Assembly: GCF_026672545.1 (NCBI RefSeq)
Contig: NZ_JAPPRJ010000006.1
Location: 124,001-188,000, forward strand
Direction: 5' to 3'
DNA from: Rhizobium sp. SL86
Lineage (GTDB): Bacteria > Pseudomonadota > Alphaproteobacteria > Rhizobiales > Rhizobiaceae
DNA length: 64,000 nt
Position numbers and translations under genes: made by a program. Position 1 is the stretch's first letter. The number at the start of each line of letters is the position of its first letter. Positions 8,679-17,013 of the stretch are shown one piece after another. A model generated the notes under the pieces. That model had not been told where the DNA came from, made no database searches, and was given only the letters and a program-made list of their open reading frames with translations.

Positions 8679-11120
8679 TTAGACGGCGACTGCGGCCGCC
8701 GCCATGTTCTCGATGGCGGCCTGCACCTCTGCGTATAGTTCGGCTGGGATCGTGCCGGCGTCGATTTCTACGACTAGCGCAAAGCGCGCGATAAGGTCAT
8801 GGGGATTGGGGATGCTCTTCGCTTTCCACCATCCGGTCACGGGATGGACTGCAATCAGATTACGACGTGCAAGGTCCGAGGCGGCACATGTCAGTTGATC
8901 AATCTGCAGCGATCCGACATCGCGCCGGTTCGGTCCAAACATCCAGCCATCCGGTTCCTCGATCGCCCCCTCGTCGGTCTGTTCGGCAATCTTGCTGATC
9001 CGCTTGATGAAGGCTCCCTCCTTCTCGTTTGCCCGGTTCAGCTTGAACCGCAGATTGTGCGAGGCATAGCGGTATTTATTGCCGCGGGCTGGTTCCGACG
9101 GGTTCGGTGACATGAAGGTGCTGAGGCTGACGCGCAGCGTGACCTCGGTGCTGCCGAGCCGGCGCAACTCCTGGATCGGCCAGGGAAGCTCGAACAGCTT
9201 CAGTTCGTTGTGGACATGCTCGGCATTTTTTGTGGCACTCTTCTTGTAGGGCTTGATCGTGTCCTCGACGATCAGCGTTAGCGCATTCGACGCGCTACGC
9301 CTTGCCCGCTCCATATCCGGTACACCATAGCCATAGCGCCTGAAGAGGATCCCGAGATCCGTCTTCGACGGCTGCACCGGGACGTGGGCCAACATCTGGT
9401 TGGTCCATCGAGCCGAGGACACGAAAATCGCCCTCACGGTTTCCGGCCAGAGCTCAGGGTAATCCGACCAGAGTGCGGTGATGTCGCGTGAGGCGAGCGC
9501 TGTTGCCGCACTGGTTTCGGCGCAGGTGGTGAAGGCTCGCTGCGGATATTGGTGATCGGTAGTGAGCAACGCAAGGGCTGTATGCTTCATTGGCGGCGGT
9601 GCACCATGCAGGAACCAGTTACCGCCTTCGTAGACAACGTCCGGCTTGATCGGCCAGTAGGATTGCCAGCTTGCGGTGCGTGATGAAGGCGCTAGATCGC
9701 CCAAGGGCGCGACGCAAACACCGGGCTCACCCGGCGGCAGGGTCACCTTCTGCGTATAGGCTCCGACACTGATTGCATTCCATGCTTGCGCAGGCGATTC
9801 CAGCTCATTGTCTGGATGATCCGAGACGGCGAGGTAATCGCCACCCGTGAACGCATTTTGATCGCTGTTTCCCGCCGAGACCAGAATAAGCCGCTGTCGT
9901 TTCTGCAAACCCGAAGCGCCTGACGTGAGTTGATCGATCTCACTCGACCAGGAAGTCGGCGCTCCGTCATGCGGCGTATCGTCTTCCGTTGTGCTCGCCA
10001 AGCAGAAGGTCCGCCGCCTAGCCGCGTTCGCTTCCGCTGCATTGATGCCCTTGCGCGTCACGGTCCCAAGCAGATGGTGGGGATTGTGGCCAGTATCCGG
10101 CATTATCTTCGCCGATTCGAGCCGGTGACCGATCGTAATCGGCAAGGTCGTCTGCAATGCCGTGCTCAGATCGCCGAAAAGCGCTAGGCCGGCCAGCTGC
10201 GTTCCATGCCCGACAAAATCGTTGACGTCCCATGCCGGTTCCGCCGCATGCCTATCGACTGCTGCTAATGCTGGCTGAATCAGCGGATGCGCACGGCTTA
10301 CGCCGCGATCAAGAAGCGTGACATAGTTCGGGTCCGCGTTTTCGGTGAAGGTTGTCCGGCTTGTCAGATCATCTACCCATTGGTGCTGTTCCTCGATCGG
10401 CATGGCATCGAAATCGTCCGCCGTACGGGTCGGCGTCGCAAGCGCCCGCACGCCGCCAAGGTTTCGGATGGCCGCCGCCAGCTCGACAGCGGTCGCAACC
10501 GCGATCGCCACCAGATCTTCCGGGAACTCCAGTCTATCCGTCCCGACAGCAACACCATAATCCGCAGCGTTGGTTAGGAATCTGGCCGCGTCCGCTTTTC
10601 CGAGCCACACTTCCCAAGCCTGCTTCTCGGGTCCGGTTGAAAACCTATCGGCAGGACTGCGCCACAAGGCTCGAAGCCCAGCCTCCGAAATCGCACGAAT
10701 GCTTTGTACCAGGTCGGCATTCTTCGGCGGCTTGAAGCTTCCGTCTGGGTTGACCGGGAGATCACCGCCAAAATCCGCAATCTTCTTGCGAAGTTTCTCA
10801 ATCCCCTTTTCGGTCGCAAAGACCGTCGCCTCCGCCGGTGCCCCGGGCGGCTTTTCGACCTTGAGAAGCGTCAGCCCACTGGCGTTCAGGCTTTTGGTGA
10901 TCATCACCTCGTGCGGCCGGCCCTCGATCGCAAGATAGACACCCGGAAGATTGTTGTCGGGAATATTTGGAAGGTGATCGAGTGCTGTCAGCAGCGCCTG
11001 TGCATGCGCCTCACGGTGGTTGAGATCACTTGGATGTTTTTTCGACCCGCCGGTTTTTGCTGCGAAGGGGCGTGCTTTTCCGATCCCGCTCAGTGTGAAG
11101 TGACGCCGATCTCGAACCAT
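8679..11120 (-). CDS. Subtilisin-like serine protease (S8, Y4bN-like), partner of AAA+ ATPase
   Basis: Cytoplasmic-looking S8-family peptidase of 813 residues without signal peptide or membrane segment. The triad is visible in the usual order: Asp271 in VTLLDRGV, His305 in DFVGHGTQLAG, oxyanion-hole Asn418 in LVSAGNSD and Ser537 in AETSAATA, where the usual Gly of GTS is Glu. About 260 residues precede the catalytic domain and about 270 follow it, a layout like large plasmid-borne subtilases of the Y4bN type. Its start lies inside the 3' end of the AAA+ ATPase gene (95-bp overlap), so the two are almost certainly one operon and act together. The substrate is unknown. A regulated protease in conflict or defence is a plausible inference from genomic location only. 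Confidence 0.88.
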   Translation of the reverse strand: MVRDRRHFTLSGIGKARPFAAKTGGSKKHPSDLNHREAHAQALLTALDHLPNIPDNNLPGVYLAIEGRPHEVMITKSLNASGLTLLKVEKPPGAPAEATVFATEKGIEKLRKKIADFGGDLPVNPDGSFKPPKNADLVQSIRAISEAGLRALWRSPADRFSTGPEKQAWEVWLGKADAARFLTNAADYGVAVGTDRLEFPEDLVAIAVATAVELAAAIRNLGGVRALATPTRTADDFDAMPIEEQHQWVDDLTSRTTFTENADPNYVTLLDRGVSRAHPLIQPALAAVDRHAAEPAWDVNDFVGHGTQLAGLALFGDLSTALQTTLPITIGHRLESAKIMPDTGHNPHHLLGTVTRKGINAAEANAARRRTFCLASTTEDDTPHDGAPTSWSSEIDQLTSGASGLQKRQRLILVSAGNSDQNAFTGGDYLAVSDHPDNELESPAQAWNAISVGAYTQKVTLPPGEPGVCVAPLGDLAPSSRTASWQSYWPIKPDVVYEGGNWFLHGAPPPMKHTALALLTTDHQYPQRAFTTCAETSAATALASRDITALWSDYPELWPETVRAIFVSSARWTNQMLAHVPVQPSKTDLGILFRRYGYGVPDMERARRSASNALTLIVEDTIKPYKKSATKNAEHVHNELKLFELPWPIQELRRLGSTEVTLRVSLSTFMSPNPSEPARGNKYRYASHNLRFKLNRANEKEGAFIKRISKIAEQTDEGAIEEPDGWMFGPNRRDVGSLQIDQLTCAASDLARRNLIAVHPVTGWWKAKSIPNPHDLIARFALVVEIDAGTIPAELYAEVQAAIENMAAAAVAV

Positions 11121-12108
11121 GCTTGTCTGTTCCTATGCCTTGCAGGGAACGTCTCCGCTCCAGCGACGCCACCACAGTCGAAGTCTCGATGGCACCCGAA
11201 TCGAGAATGACGGCGCGGCGCGCCGCGTCTTCAGCAGCCGCGATCACGTCGGCCGTCGACAGACCATCGGCGTAGCCGGCGATCTGACCCCAGTTGACCG
11301 CACCGACGTCGAAGCCGTGCAGTCGGCGGCGCATCGCCTTTTCGATCGCGTCCTCGTTCGGCAGATCGTAAGACAGGACCAAATCGAAGCGGCGCAAAAC
11401 CGCGCGGTCGAGCAGTTCGGGAAGATTTGTGGTCGCGATGATGATCGACGGACCAGTGTCTTCGTCGAGGAACTGAAGGAACGAGTTCAGGACGCGTCTT
11501 GCCTCGCCGATATCGTTCTCGTTGCCGCGACTTGAGGCCAGCGCATCGATTTCATCGAAGAGGTAGACGCCGCGTGTCGTCTTGATCGCGTCGAAAACCA
11601 TGCGAAGCTTCTGGGCAGTCTCGCCCATGAACTTCGTGATTAGCCCGTGCAGAAGAACGGTAAAGAGTGGATAGTGAAGTTCGGCGGACAATGCCGCAGC
11701 CGTCAGGGTCTTGCCGGTCCCCGGCGGGCCGGCCAGAAGCACCCGCCGCCGTGGCCGCAGGCCGCGCTCTTCGAGCCTTTCGGCATGGTGGATCTCGACG
11801 ACCAGATGCCGAAGTTCGTCTTCGATAACAGGAGGCACGATCACATCGGCCATCCGGGCCGTTGGATAGCTGGCGCCCAAGAAACCCGACAGTTCACCGC
11901 GCGGGGCGGCAAGGGGCGTGAGGTTGGGTCGTTTCTGTTCCGGCGCGCTGGCGCCGGCCTCGGCCCACTGGCGAAGCTGTTCGGCAAGACGGCTGTGGCC
12001 CTTCTGGGATTCGGCGGCAGCCAACTGCATGGCAAGGTCGTAGAAACGATCCTTGTCACCTTCAGCATGGCTCTTCACGAGCCCTATGATCTGTTGTGCC
12101 GATGCCAT
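11026..12108 (-). CDS. AAA+ ATPase (FtsH/spastin-type core) paired with subtilase
   Basis: A 360-residue ATPase with Walker A GPPGTGKT near 127-134, Walker B YLFDEIDAL near 182-190, sensor-1 IIATTN near 228 and paired arginines in VLRRFD near 239-240, as in classic AAA proteins of the FtsH/Cdc48 clade. An N-terminal helical region of about 80 residues precedes the core and there is no membrane segment. The ATG at 12108 is chosen; an in-frame GTG at 12117 is also possible. The gene is first in the pair, with the protease overlapping its 3' end. It could unfold substrates for the protease or hold it inactive. A TATAAT box lies about 45 bases upstream. Confidence 0.88.
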   Translation of the reverse strand: MASAQQIIGLVKSHAEGDKDRFYDLAMQLAAAESQKGHSRLAEQLRQWAEAGASAPEQKRPNLTPLAAPRGELSGFLGASYPTARMADVIVPPVIEDELRHLVVEIHHAERLEERGLRPRRRVLLAGPPGTGKTLTAAALSAELHYPLFTVLLHGLITKFMGETAQKLRMVFDAIKTTRGVYLFDEIDALASSRGNENDIGEARRVLNSFLQFLDEDTGPSIIIATTNLPELLDRAVLRRFDLVLSYDLPNEDAIEKAMRRRLHGFDVGAVNWGQIAGYADGLSTADVIAAAEDAARRAVILDSGAIETSTVVASLERRRSLQGIGTDKHGSRSASLHTERDRKSTPLRSKNRRVEKTSK

Positions 12109-12153
12109 AATCTTCACTCTAAGCGTGTTACCGGATTTAGGAAGTCCAGAACG

Positions 12154-12159
12154 ATTATA
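12154..12159 (-). promoter_or_regulatory. Candidate -10 box for the ATPase-protease operon
   Basis: A perfect TATAAT on the minus strand, 45 bases before the ATPase start. No good -35 hexamer is visible at 16-18 bases, so either an activator or an extended/weak promoter would be needed. Confidence 0.4.
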
Positions 12160-12245
12160 TAGAAACTTTCTGAACAGTTTTGCTTGGATCCTGCCCGACC
12201 CGGCTCGCCCGGACCTTACGATCCAGAAGGGGTCACCGGCATAAC

Positions 12246-12311
12246 TGTCGGTTGGCAGTTAACCGTGAGAATGCGGCCGCTTTGAGCCAGATTGGCAGTT
12301 AACGTGAGAAT
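12246..12311 (-). repeat. Terminal end of a tni/Tn7-like element with repeated transposase-binding-type motifs
   Basis: From TGTCGG at 12246 inward there are two near-identical direct repeats, TTGGCAGTTAACCGTGAGAA at 12252-12271 and TTGGCAGTTAACGTGAGAAT at 12292-12311 (one C deleted), 40 bases apart. A TGTC terminus followed by short direct repeats is the usual architecture of tni/Tn7-family ends. It sits just downstream of tniQ, so it is probably that element's cargo-side or distal end. Confidence 0.6.
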
Positions 12312-12329
12312 CTTGCCGGGAAGATTCTC
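12306..12329 (-). terminator. Stem-loop at the end of tniQ
   Basis: A 9-bp perfect inverted repeat (GAGAATCTT / AAGATTCTC, loop GCCGGG) overlaps the tniQ stop codon and shares GAGAAT with the second terminal repeat. It may end tniQ transcription or form part of the transposon end. Confidence 0.4.
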
Positions 12330-13203
12330 AGATTAGTTGCAGTTGAGATGACGCGGTTGATCGGGAGGTAGCCCTCATGATCTCGTTGATGGCACTGCTG
12401 AAACGCACCTTGTTCTCGCCCCTCATTTGTCCGCAAAGCATTTCGAGCATCTCTGGCCCTGAGCGCTCAACCATGGCTATTCCGGCCAGCAGAGCCGGCC
12501 GCAGGTACAGGGGCAGGATTGGGCATGACGACATTGGCAGACTCTGTCGATCAACGACATCATCGAGATCAGGTATGAGTGCGCCAAGTACCCGGTAACG
12601 CCATGGCTCATAATTTCCAAACGTGGGGTTCTTCACGCGGCGCATCAGCAAAAGTTGTGCAATCCTGGCCGGTGATACCCAGGTTCGAGCTTTTCGTGAG
12701 GCCTCATCGTGGAGCAGCCGTTCGCCGATGAGAGCCGTTGCGCTATAGTGACCGAAGGTTGAGGCGCAATTAGGCCCCGTGGGGCTCTGGAGCAGGTTGC
12801 CGCAGAGAGCACAGGTGATACGCCAGCCGAGAAGCTGACTTCGAAGAATGGCTTTCGGTTCCGTCTTTGCGGGATAACAGGTTGAGCATGACTGTATCGC
12901 ATCCGTCGCAATCAGGCACCGCGACGACCGGACGATTTCTGTGAAGGTGGTGCGGCGGATCGTTGCCTCATCCACGCAGAGTATGTGCGCCAGGCGGAGG
13001 ATCTGATTGTCGTTGAGATTAAGATCGGTGGCGCGCAGGGATGGCGTCTCTGGGAGGCAATGCCGAAGCATGGTCAGGGCAGGGACACCATAGAACACCG
13101 CATGCCGAGCAACCCACGACGACAGCAGCTCATCGGTGCAGGGAGCCAGTGTCACCGGCAACTGCTGGGGGGCTTGAAGGTCATGCGAAGGCGGCTTCCG
13201 CAT
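12328..13203 (-). CDS. tniQ: TniQ-family transposition protein
   Basis: A 291-residue protein of the TniQ family, which links target-site selection to the transposase in tni/Tn7-like elements. The N-terminal signature is LPVTLAPCTDELLSSWVARH, and two CxxC pairs (CSTC, CALCG) fit the family zinc fingers, followed by a helical C-terminal half. The ATG at 13203 follows GGAG. The gene start overlaps the 3' end of the tniB remnant by 23 bases, as in intact tniABQ operons. The gene appears complete, but tniA is absent and tniB truncated, so it is probably orphaned. Confidence 0.82.
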   Translation of the reverse strand: MRKPPSHDLQAPQQLPVTLAPCTDELLSSWVARHAVFYGVPALTMLRHCLPETPSLRATDLNLNDNQILRLAHILCVDEATIRRTTFTEIVRSSRCLIATDAIQSCSTCYPAKTEPKAILRSQLLGWRITCALCGNLLQSPTGPNCASTFGHYSATALIGERLLHDEASRKARTWVSPARIAQLLLMRRVKNPTFGNYEPWRYRVLGALIPDLDDVVDRQSLPMSSCPILPLYLRPALLAGIAMVERSGPEMLEMLCGQMRGENKVRFSSAINEIMRATSRSTASSQLQLI

Positions 13204-13503
13204 CAAACTCCGGCTCCCATCTCTCGACAGCTGCGTCCGTAATTCTCTCTTGGCCGCTTTCGATGGCCTCGATGGCGAGTGTGTTTAAGATATGGAAGAG
13301 GTTTGCGGTGATGCCGTCGGATATCTGTAACATCCGCCGTAGCGATTTTGCGGTCAACACCGACGGCTGGCGTAGGGGCGTGTTGCGCAGGATCAAAGCG
13401 ATCAGGATCTCGAACTGCTCGTTTGCAGCCCAGCGGCTTAGGGTAAACTGTTCAAAGCGGCGGGCCAATTGCACATCGCCACCGATCGCTTCGCGGGCAT
13501 CAT
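13181..13503 (-). pseudogene. tniB: TniB C-terminal remnant (cut by IS21 copy B)
   Basis: About 107 codons of the C-terminal lid region of a TniB-type AAA+ ATPase (QLARRFEQFTLSRW; ISDGITANLFHILNTLAIEA). The frame is open up to the left end of IS21 copy B at 13504, where the Walker motifs and N-terminus are lost. It is followed immediately by overlapping tniQ, the usual gene order. Confidence 0.75.
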
Positions 13504-14564
13504 TGTCGGTGGCTGTTGAGAACCGCGCATATTTGGTGCCGAGACGGGATTACGGCGAATCTGGACGCGGCGGACAGGGCCCTGAGATTATTGCAAAGGT
13601 TTTGATGGGGGAGATGAGCGCGGGATGTGGCGTCAGGAGCCCGGAGGGCGACTGAGGCACATCCCGCGCTGCGTCCGTCAATGATAGACTGGCGGAGCGC
13701 CGCAAACAGACATCGACCAAAGCTACCAGGCCAATTCGATGTCCAATCCCTCAGGCATCTGTGAGATGACGTGGCTGTCATCACGCAGGACTGCCGACTG
13801 GTTCACGGTGAGCGTCATTATAATGGTATTGGCGCATTCCGTCGAGCTTCTCCGATCAATCCCGACGGCGCTTCGAAAGGTGCGCCGCCGCGATGCAAAC
13901 TGCTCGTTTCTTCCTCTGCGGGCGGTGTCGCGCGCAGGTTCTGCTTTGCCGCCATTGCGATCGGGGTCAGCGCTATTGCGGTTCTGCCTGCGCCCATGCG
14001 GCGCGCCGTGACAGCCTGCGGGCAGCCGGACGGCGCTACCAGAGCACCCGGCCGGGGCGCTTTGCCCATGCCGATCGCTCCCGCCGATATCGGCAGGCTC
14101 GCAAAAACGTGACGCATCACTCTCCACCCGTCGTTCCAGAGGGTTCACGACTGAAGGCGTCCACAAACGGCGGCATCGTTGCACCGGGCGATGGCACCGC
14201 TGGCGTGGTGTCATCGATCGAGCCGTGGTGCCGGCGCTGCGGCAGCTCTGTGCCGCTGTTCTTTCGCCGCGGCTTCGTGCGTCGCCGGGGGACACACGTG
14301 CGTCCATTCGACCATGGAGATCGAACCGATGACCATATCTGCCGAGAAGGAAGCGATGATCCTGCGCCTGTACCACGTTGAGAAGTGGCGCTGCGGCACG
14401 ATCGCCAAGCAATTGCATTGCCATCACACCACCGTCTTCAGGGTCCTGAAGGACGCGGGCTTGCCTCGACACAGGCCGGTGATCCGCCCCGCCGAGATCG
14501 ACCTGTACCTGCCGTTTATCCAGCAGACGCTGACCAAATATCCTGACCTGACGTCCAGCCGCCT
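13504..14564 (+). mobile_element. IS21-family element, truncated copy B
   Basis: Matches the first 1,061 bp of copy A (5146-6206), starting TGTCGGTGG, then diverges abruptly after base 14564 into unrelated, more AT-rich sequence. All of istB and most of istA are lost. It is a direct repeat of copy A, so recombination between A and B would delete the ATPase-protease and tni genes. Confidence 0.92.
13893..14381 (+). CDS. IS21-associated zinc-ribbon-like protein (copy B)
   Basis: Same 162-residue cysteine-rich protein as in copy A. It is the only intact reading frame left in this truncated element. Confidence 0.5.
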   Translation: MQTARFFLCGRCRAQVLLCRHCDRGQRYCGSACAHAARRDSLRAAGRRYQSTRPGRFAHADRSRRYRQARKNVTHHSPPVVPEGSRLKASTNGGIVAPGDGTAGVVSSIEPWCRRCGSSVPLFFRRGFVRRRGTHVRPFDHGDRTDDHICREGSDDPAPVPR

Positions 14565-14712
14565 CACATCCCGATTGCCTTGCTGTCGCGTTTTGGTCGC
14601 CCGAACACTACAAATTTTGGGGGTGAATTGTTTACGAAGTGCTAAGCAATCGCTCGGCGACGATGTTAAATTCGAATATTTGCATGTTGCGGATGGAAAC
14701 GCGAACTTTTGA
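14329..14712 (+). pseudogene. istA: istA N-terminal fragment (copy B)
   Basis: Encodes the helix-turn-helix and about 78 residues of IstA, then reads about 49 unrelated residues past the truncation point at 14564. It lacks the catalytic core. If expressed it could bind element ends without cutting, but that is speculation. Confidence 0.75.
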
Positions 14713-14743
14713 TTAACTAATGCTCTTTGAGGTTGTAAAGGTT

Positions 14744-15100
14744 TTATTTTAGCTGTCCTAGTGCGCGCTGGCCCGCTGCACAACCGCTGGGCCCCTCACA
14801 CGCCCCTATCAGCGCGCCGATCGTGCCGCCGACCGGCAGCACGATGCCGATGAAGAAGGTGAGTGCCGCGCCCGGTCCGCGCTTTTTCGCGTCGGCATAA
14901 TATCCGGCAGCATGGAGCAGGCACGAGCCAACCGAAGAGGCGCGTATAGGGCGTGTCCAACCGGTAGGAATGCACCGTGTTCGGCGGAACCTGCACGTAG
15001 TCTCCCGGATGCAGCCGCATGTCTTCACCCCATTCACCCACATAGTCAGTAAATCTTGTCTCAATCCCAGGATGGCGAGGTATCTGGAGGCGAGCATTGG
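14744..15100 (-). pseudogene. Cupin remnant followed by a membrane-protein-like tail
   Basis: On the minus strand about 15094-14915 encodes a cupin core (MRLHPGDYVQVPPNTVHSYR, then TPYTRLFGWLVPA) as in quercetin-dioxygenase-type cupins, without start and second half. From about 14920 another frame encodes a hydrophobic stretch (ALTFFIGIVLPVGGTIGALI) ending near 14744. Together they look like broken pieces of two genes. The stretch 14565-14743 is AT-richer and shows no gene. Confidence 0.5.
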
Positions 15101-15130
15101 ATATCCTTTCTGTCGGACACTCACAACTTT

Positions 15131-16051
15131 TCAGACAGCAGGTGCAATCGATCTTTTGATGAAGGCAGTTACGCCAGCGATTAAATCTTGCGCGTCGAAC
15201 TCCGGCGTCGCATGACCGGCATTCTGGACCAAACGTAACTCAACCCTCTCTCGTCCGGCAATTGATGCAATCCGGTCGGCGAGCACGATCGAATGCTGGA
15301 CCGGGACGATCGGGTCCATCGGTGCGTGTGCAAGGAAAAATGGCGGGCAATCCCTGGTGACCCATGTGTCCGGAGCGGCCGCAATCACCTGTCCCGGAAC
15401 TGTCGTGGGAACGCCTCCCAGGAGGCGGCTTTCCGGACTGTCAGGATTCAGGTGGTCTGCGTCGCCCGCGCCGGTCTGCAGAAGATAGCGATCCATCAAG
15501 TCGAGGCGGGTCGGGCCATAGAAGTCCACAACCGCCTGCACCTTGCTGTGCACCTCGGAATATCCCAGGCTCATGTCTTCCATGACCGGCACATCATTGG
15601 TCGTTCCCGCAAGGGCCGCCAGATGTCCTCCTGCGGAGCATCCCCAGATCGCGAAGCGCTCGCCGTCGAGCCCCCAGTTCTTCGCTCCGGCTCTAAGGTA
15701 GCGGATTGCAGCCTTCACATCGTAAATCTGGGCGGGAAACTGGGCCTCCCCCGAGAGGCGGTAATTGACGGAGGCGACAGCGAAACCTGCCTCGCGCAGC
15801 GTCAGCGGTGCGTTCAGCTGGATGTCTCGCTTGTCGCACATCATCCAGGCGCCCCCATGGATGAAGATCACCAGCGGCCATCCCGAGCCGGGCGGTTTGC
15901 CCTCGGGAAGGTAAAGGTCGAGTTTCTGGAAGGGACTGAGTGATGCATAGGCGAGGTCGAGATGCTTCTGACGAACATGGCCTATCTCAGCCATGGGCAG
16001 CACATAGATTCCGTTCGGACCGTTGGGAGAATTGGGATCCGCCATTTTCAT
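15131..16051 (-). CDS. Alpha/beta hydrolase (esterase, BD-FAE/HSL-like)
   Basis: A 306-residue serine hydrolase. The oxyanion HGGAW lies at 65-69, the nucleophile Ser139 in GCSAGG, Asp246 in HAPMDPIVP and His280 in QNAGHATPE, a complete triad. No signal peptide is seen, so it is cytoplasmic. It is the last gene of a sugar ABC transporter operon, its ATG overlapping the permease stop (ATGA). It may remove acyl or aryl esters from the imported sugar. The substrate is unknown. Confidence 0.85.
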   Translation of the reverse strand: MKMADPNSPNGPNGIYVLPMAEIGHVRQKHLDLAYASLSPFQKLDLYLPEGKPPGSGWPLVIFIHGGAWMMCDKRDIQLNAPLTLREAGFAVASVNYRLSGEAQFPAQIYDVKAAIRYLRAGAKNWGLDGERFAIWGCSAGGHLAALAGTTNDVPVMEDMSLGYSEVHSKVQAVVDFYGPTRLDLMDRYLLQTGAGDADHLNPDSPESRLLGGVPTTVPGQVIAAAPDTWVTRDCPPFFLAHAPMDPIVPVQHSIVLADRIASIAGRERVELRLVQNAGHATPEFDAQDLIAGVTAFIKRSIAPAV

Positions 16052-17013
16052 ACTGTCTTTCGTTTTGTCTTGGGAGAATTCTGCCAGGTATCGAAGCCTA
16101 CCGCTGCCAGGAGGACGAGACCCTTGACGATATACTGGGCATAAGTGTTCAGCCCGATCAGCTGCATCCCGTTGCCGAGAACGCCGAGGATCAGAACGCC
16201 TGTCACCAGACCAAGCACTCTTCCCTCGCCGCCCTTGAACGATATGCCGCCGAGGACCGCAGCAGTAATTGCGGTGAACTCGGTTCCCGGTCCGGTTGAG
16301 GATGCGGCCGACCCTGAACGGGCGAAGAGCACAATGGCGGCGAGGGCCACGAAGAAGGAACTCAGCGCGTAGGTGACAACCTTGACTTTATGAACAGGGA
16401 TGCCGCTCAGGCGCGCGGCTTCTTCATTTCCGCCGATGGCGTAGATCATCCGCCCGAAGGCGGTCACATTCAGGATGAAGGCTGCCGTCAGCGCGCAGGC
16501 CAGCATCAACAGAACGGATACAGGGATCCAGCCAAACACAAAGCCCTGGCCGATATATTTGAAGGAGGCGGGTAGGTTGATGATCGCCGACTGGTTCGAG
16601 ATGATGTAACTGAGCCCCTGGTAAATGGTCAGCGTGCCAAGCGTGACGATCAGCGAATGGACCTTCAGGGTGATCGAGGCGATCCCGTTGGTCAGGCCCA
16701 TGAGAACGCCGATCAGGATCGCCAGCGCGATGGACGGCGCAACCGGCATGCCAAACCACTTCATGAAGACTGCGCAAACAACACCGACGACGGACATCTG
16801 GTAGCCGATCGAAAGGTCAATTCCCCCTGAGATCATCACAAAAGACAGGCCTATGGCCGCGATGATCACATAGGCATTTTGCACGAGGATATTGGTGAGG
16901 TTCTGAACTGTGAGGAAATAGGGCGAGACCACACTGAACAGGACCAGAAGCAAGATGAGAACGAGGGGGATGATGAATCGCCGCACCAGCGGCATGAAGG
17001 CGGAGGAGGTCAT
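16048..17013 (-). CDS. Sugar ABC transporter permease (RbsC-type)
   Basis: A 321-residue inner-membrane protein with about eight to ten hydrophobic segments and the family motif region GGIDLSIGYQMSVVGVV. It forms the channel of a carbohydrate uptake (CUT2) transporter with the ATPase and binding protein upstream. It overlaps both neighbours by four bases. Confidence 0.92.
   Translation of the reverse strand: MTSSAFMPLVRRFIIPLVLILLLVLFSVVSPYFLTVQNLTNILVQNAYVIIAAIGLSFVMISGGIDLSIGYQMSVVGVVCAVFMKWFGMPVAPSIALAILIGVLMGLTNGIASITLKVHSLIVTLGTLTIYQGLSYIISNQSAIINLPASFKYIGQGFVFGWIPVSVLLMLACALTAAFILNVTAFGRMIYAIGGNEEAARLSGIPVHKVKVVTYALSSFFVALAAIVLFARSGSAASSTGPGTEFTAITAAVLGGISFKGGEGRVLGLVTGVLILGVLGNGMQLIGLNTYAQYIVKGLVLLAAVGFDTWQNSPKTKRKTV

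Noticed and set aside
12246-12311. The two 20-bp repeats as a CRISPR array
   Set aside because: Only two units, located at a transposon terminus beside tniQ, with no Cas genes in the window.
14744-15124. A single 126-aa gene after the esterase
   Set aside because: The cupin homology lies in a different frame from the N-terminal half of this frame; remnants of two genes fit better.
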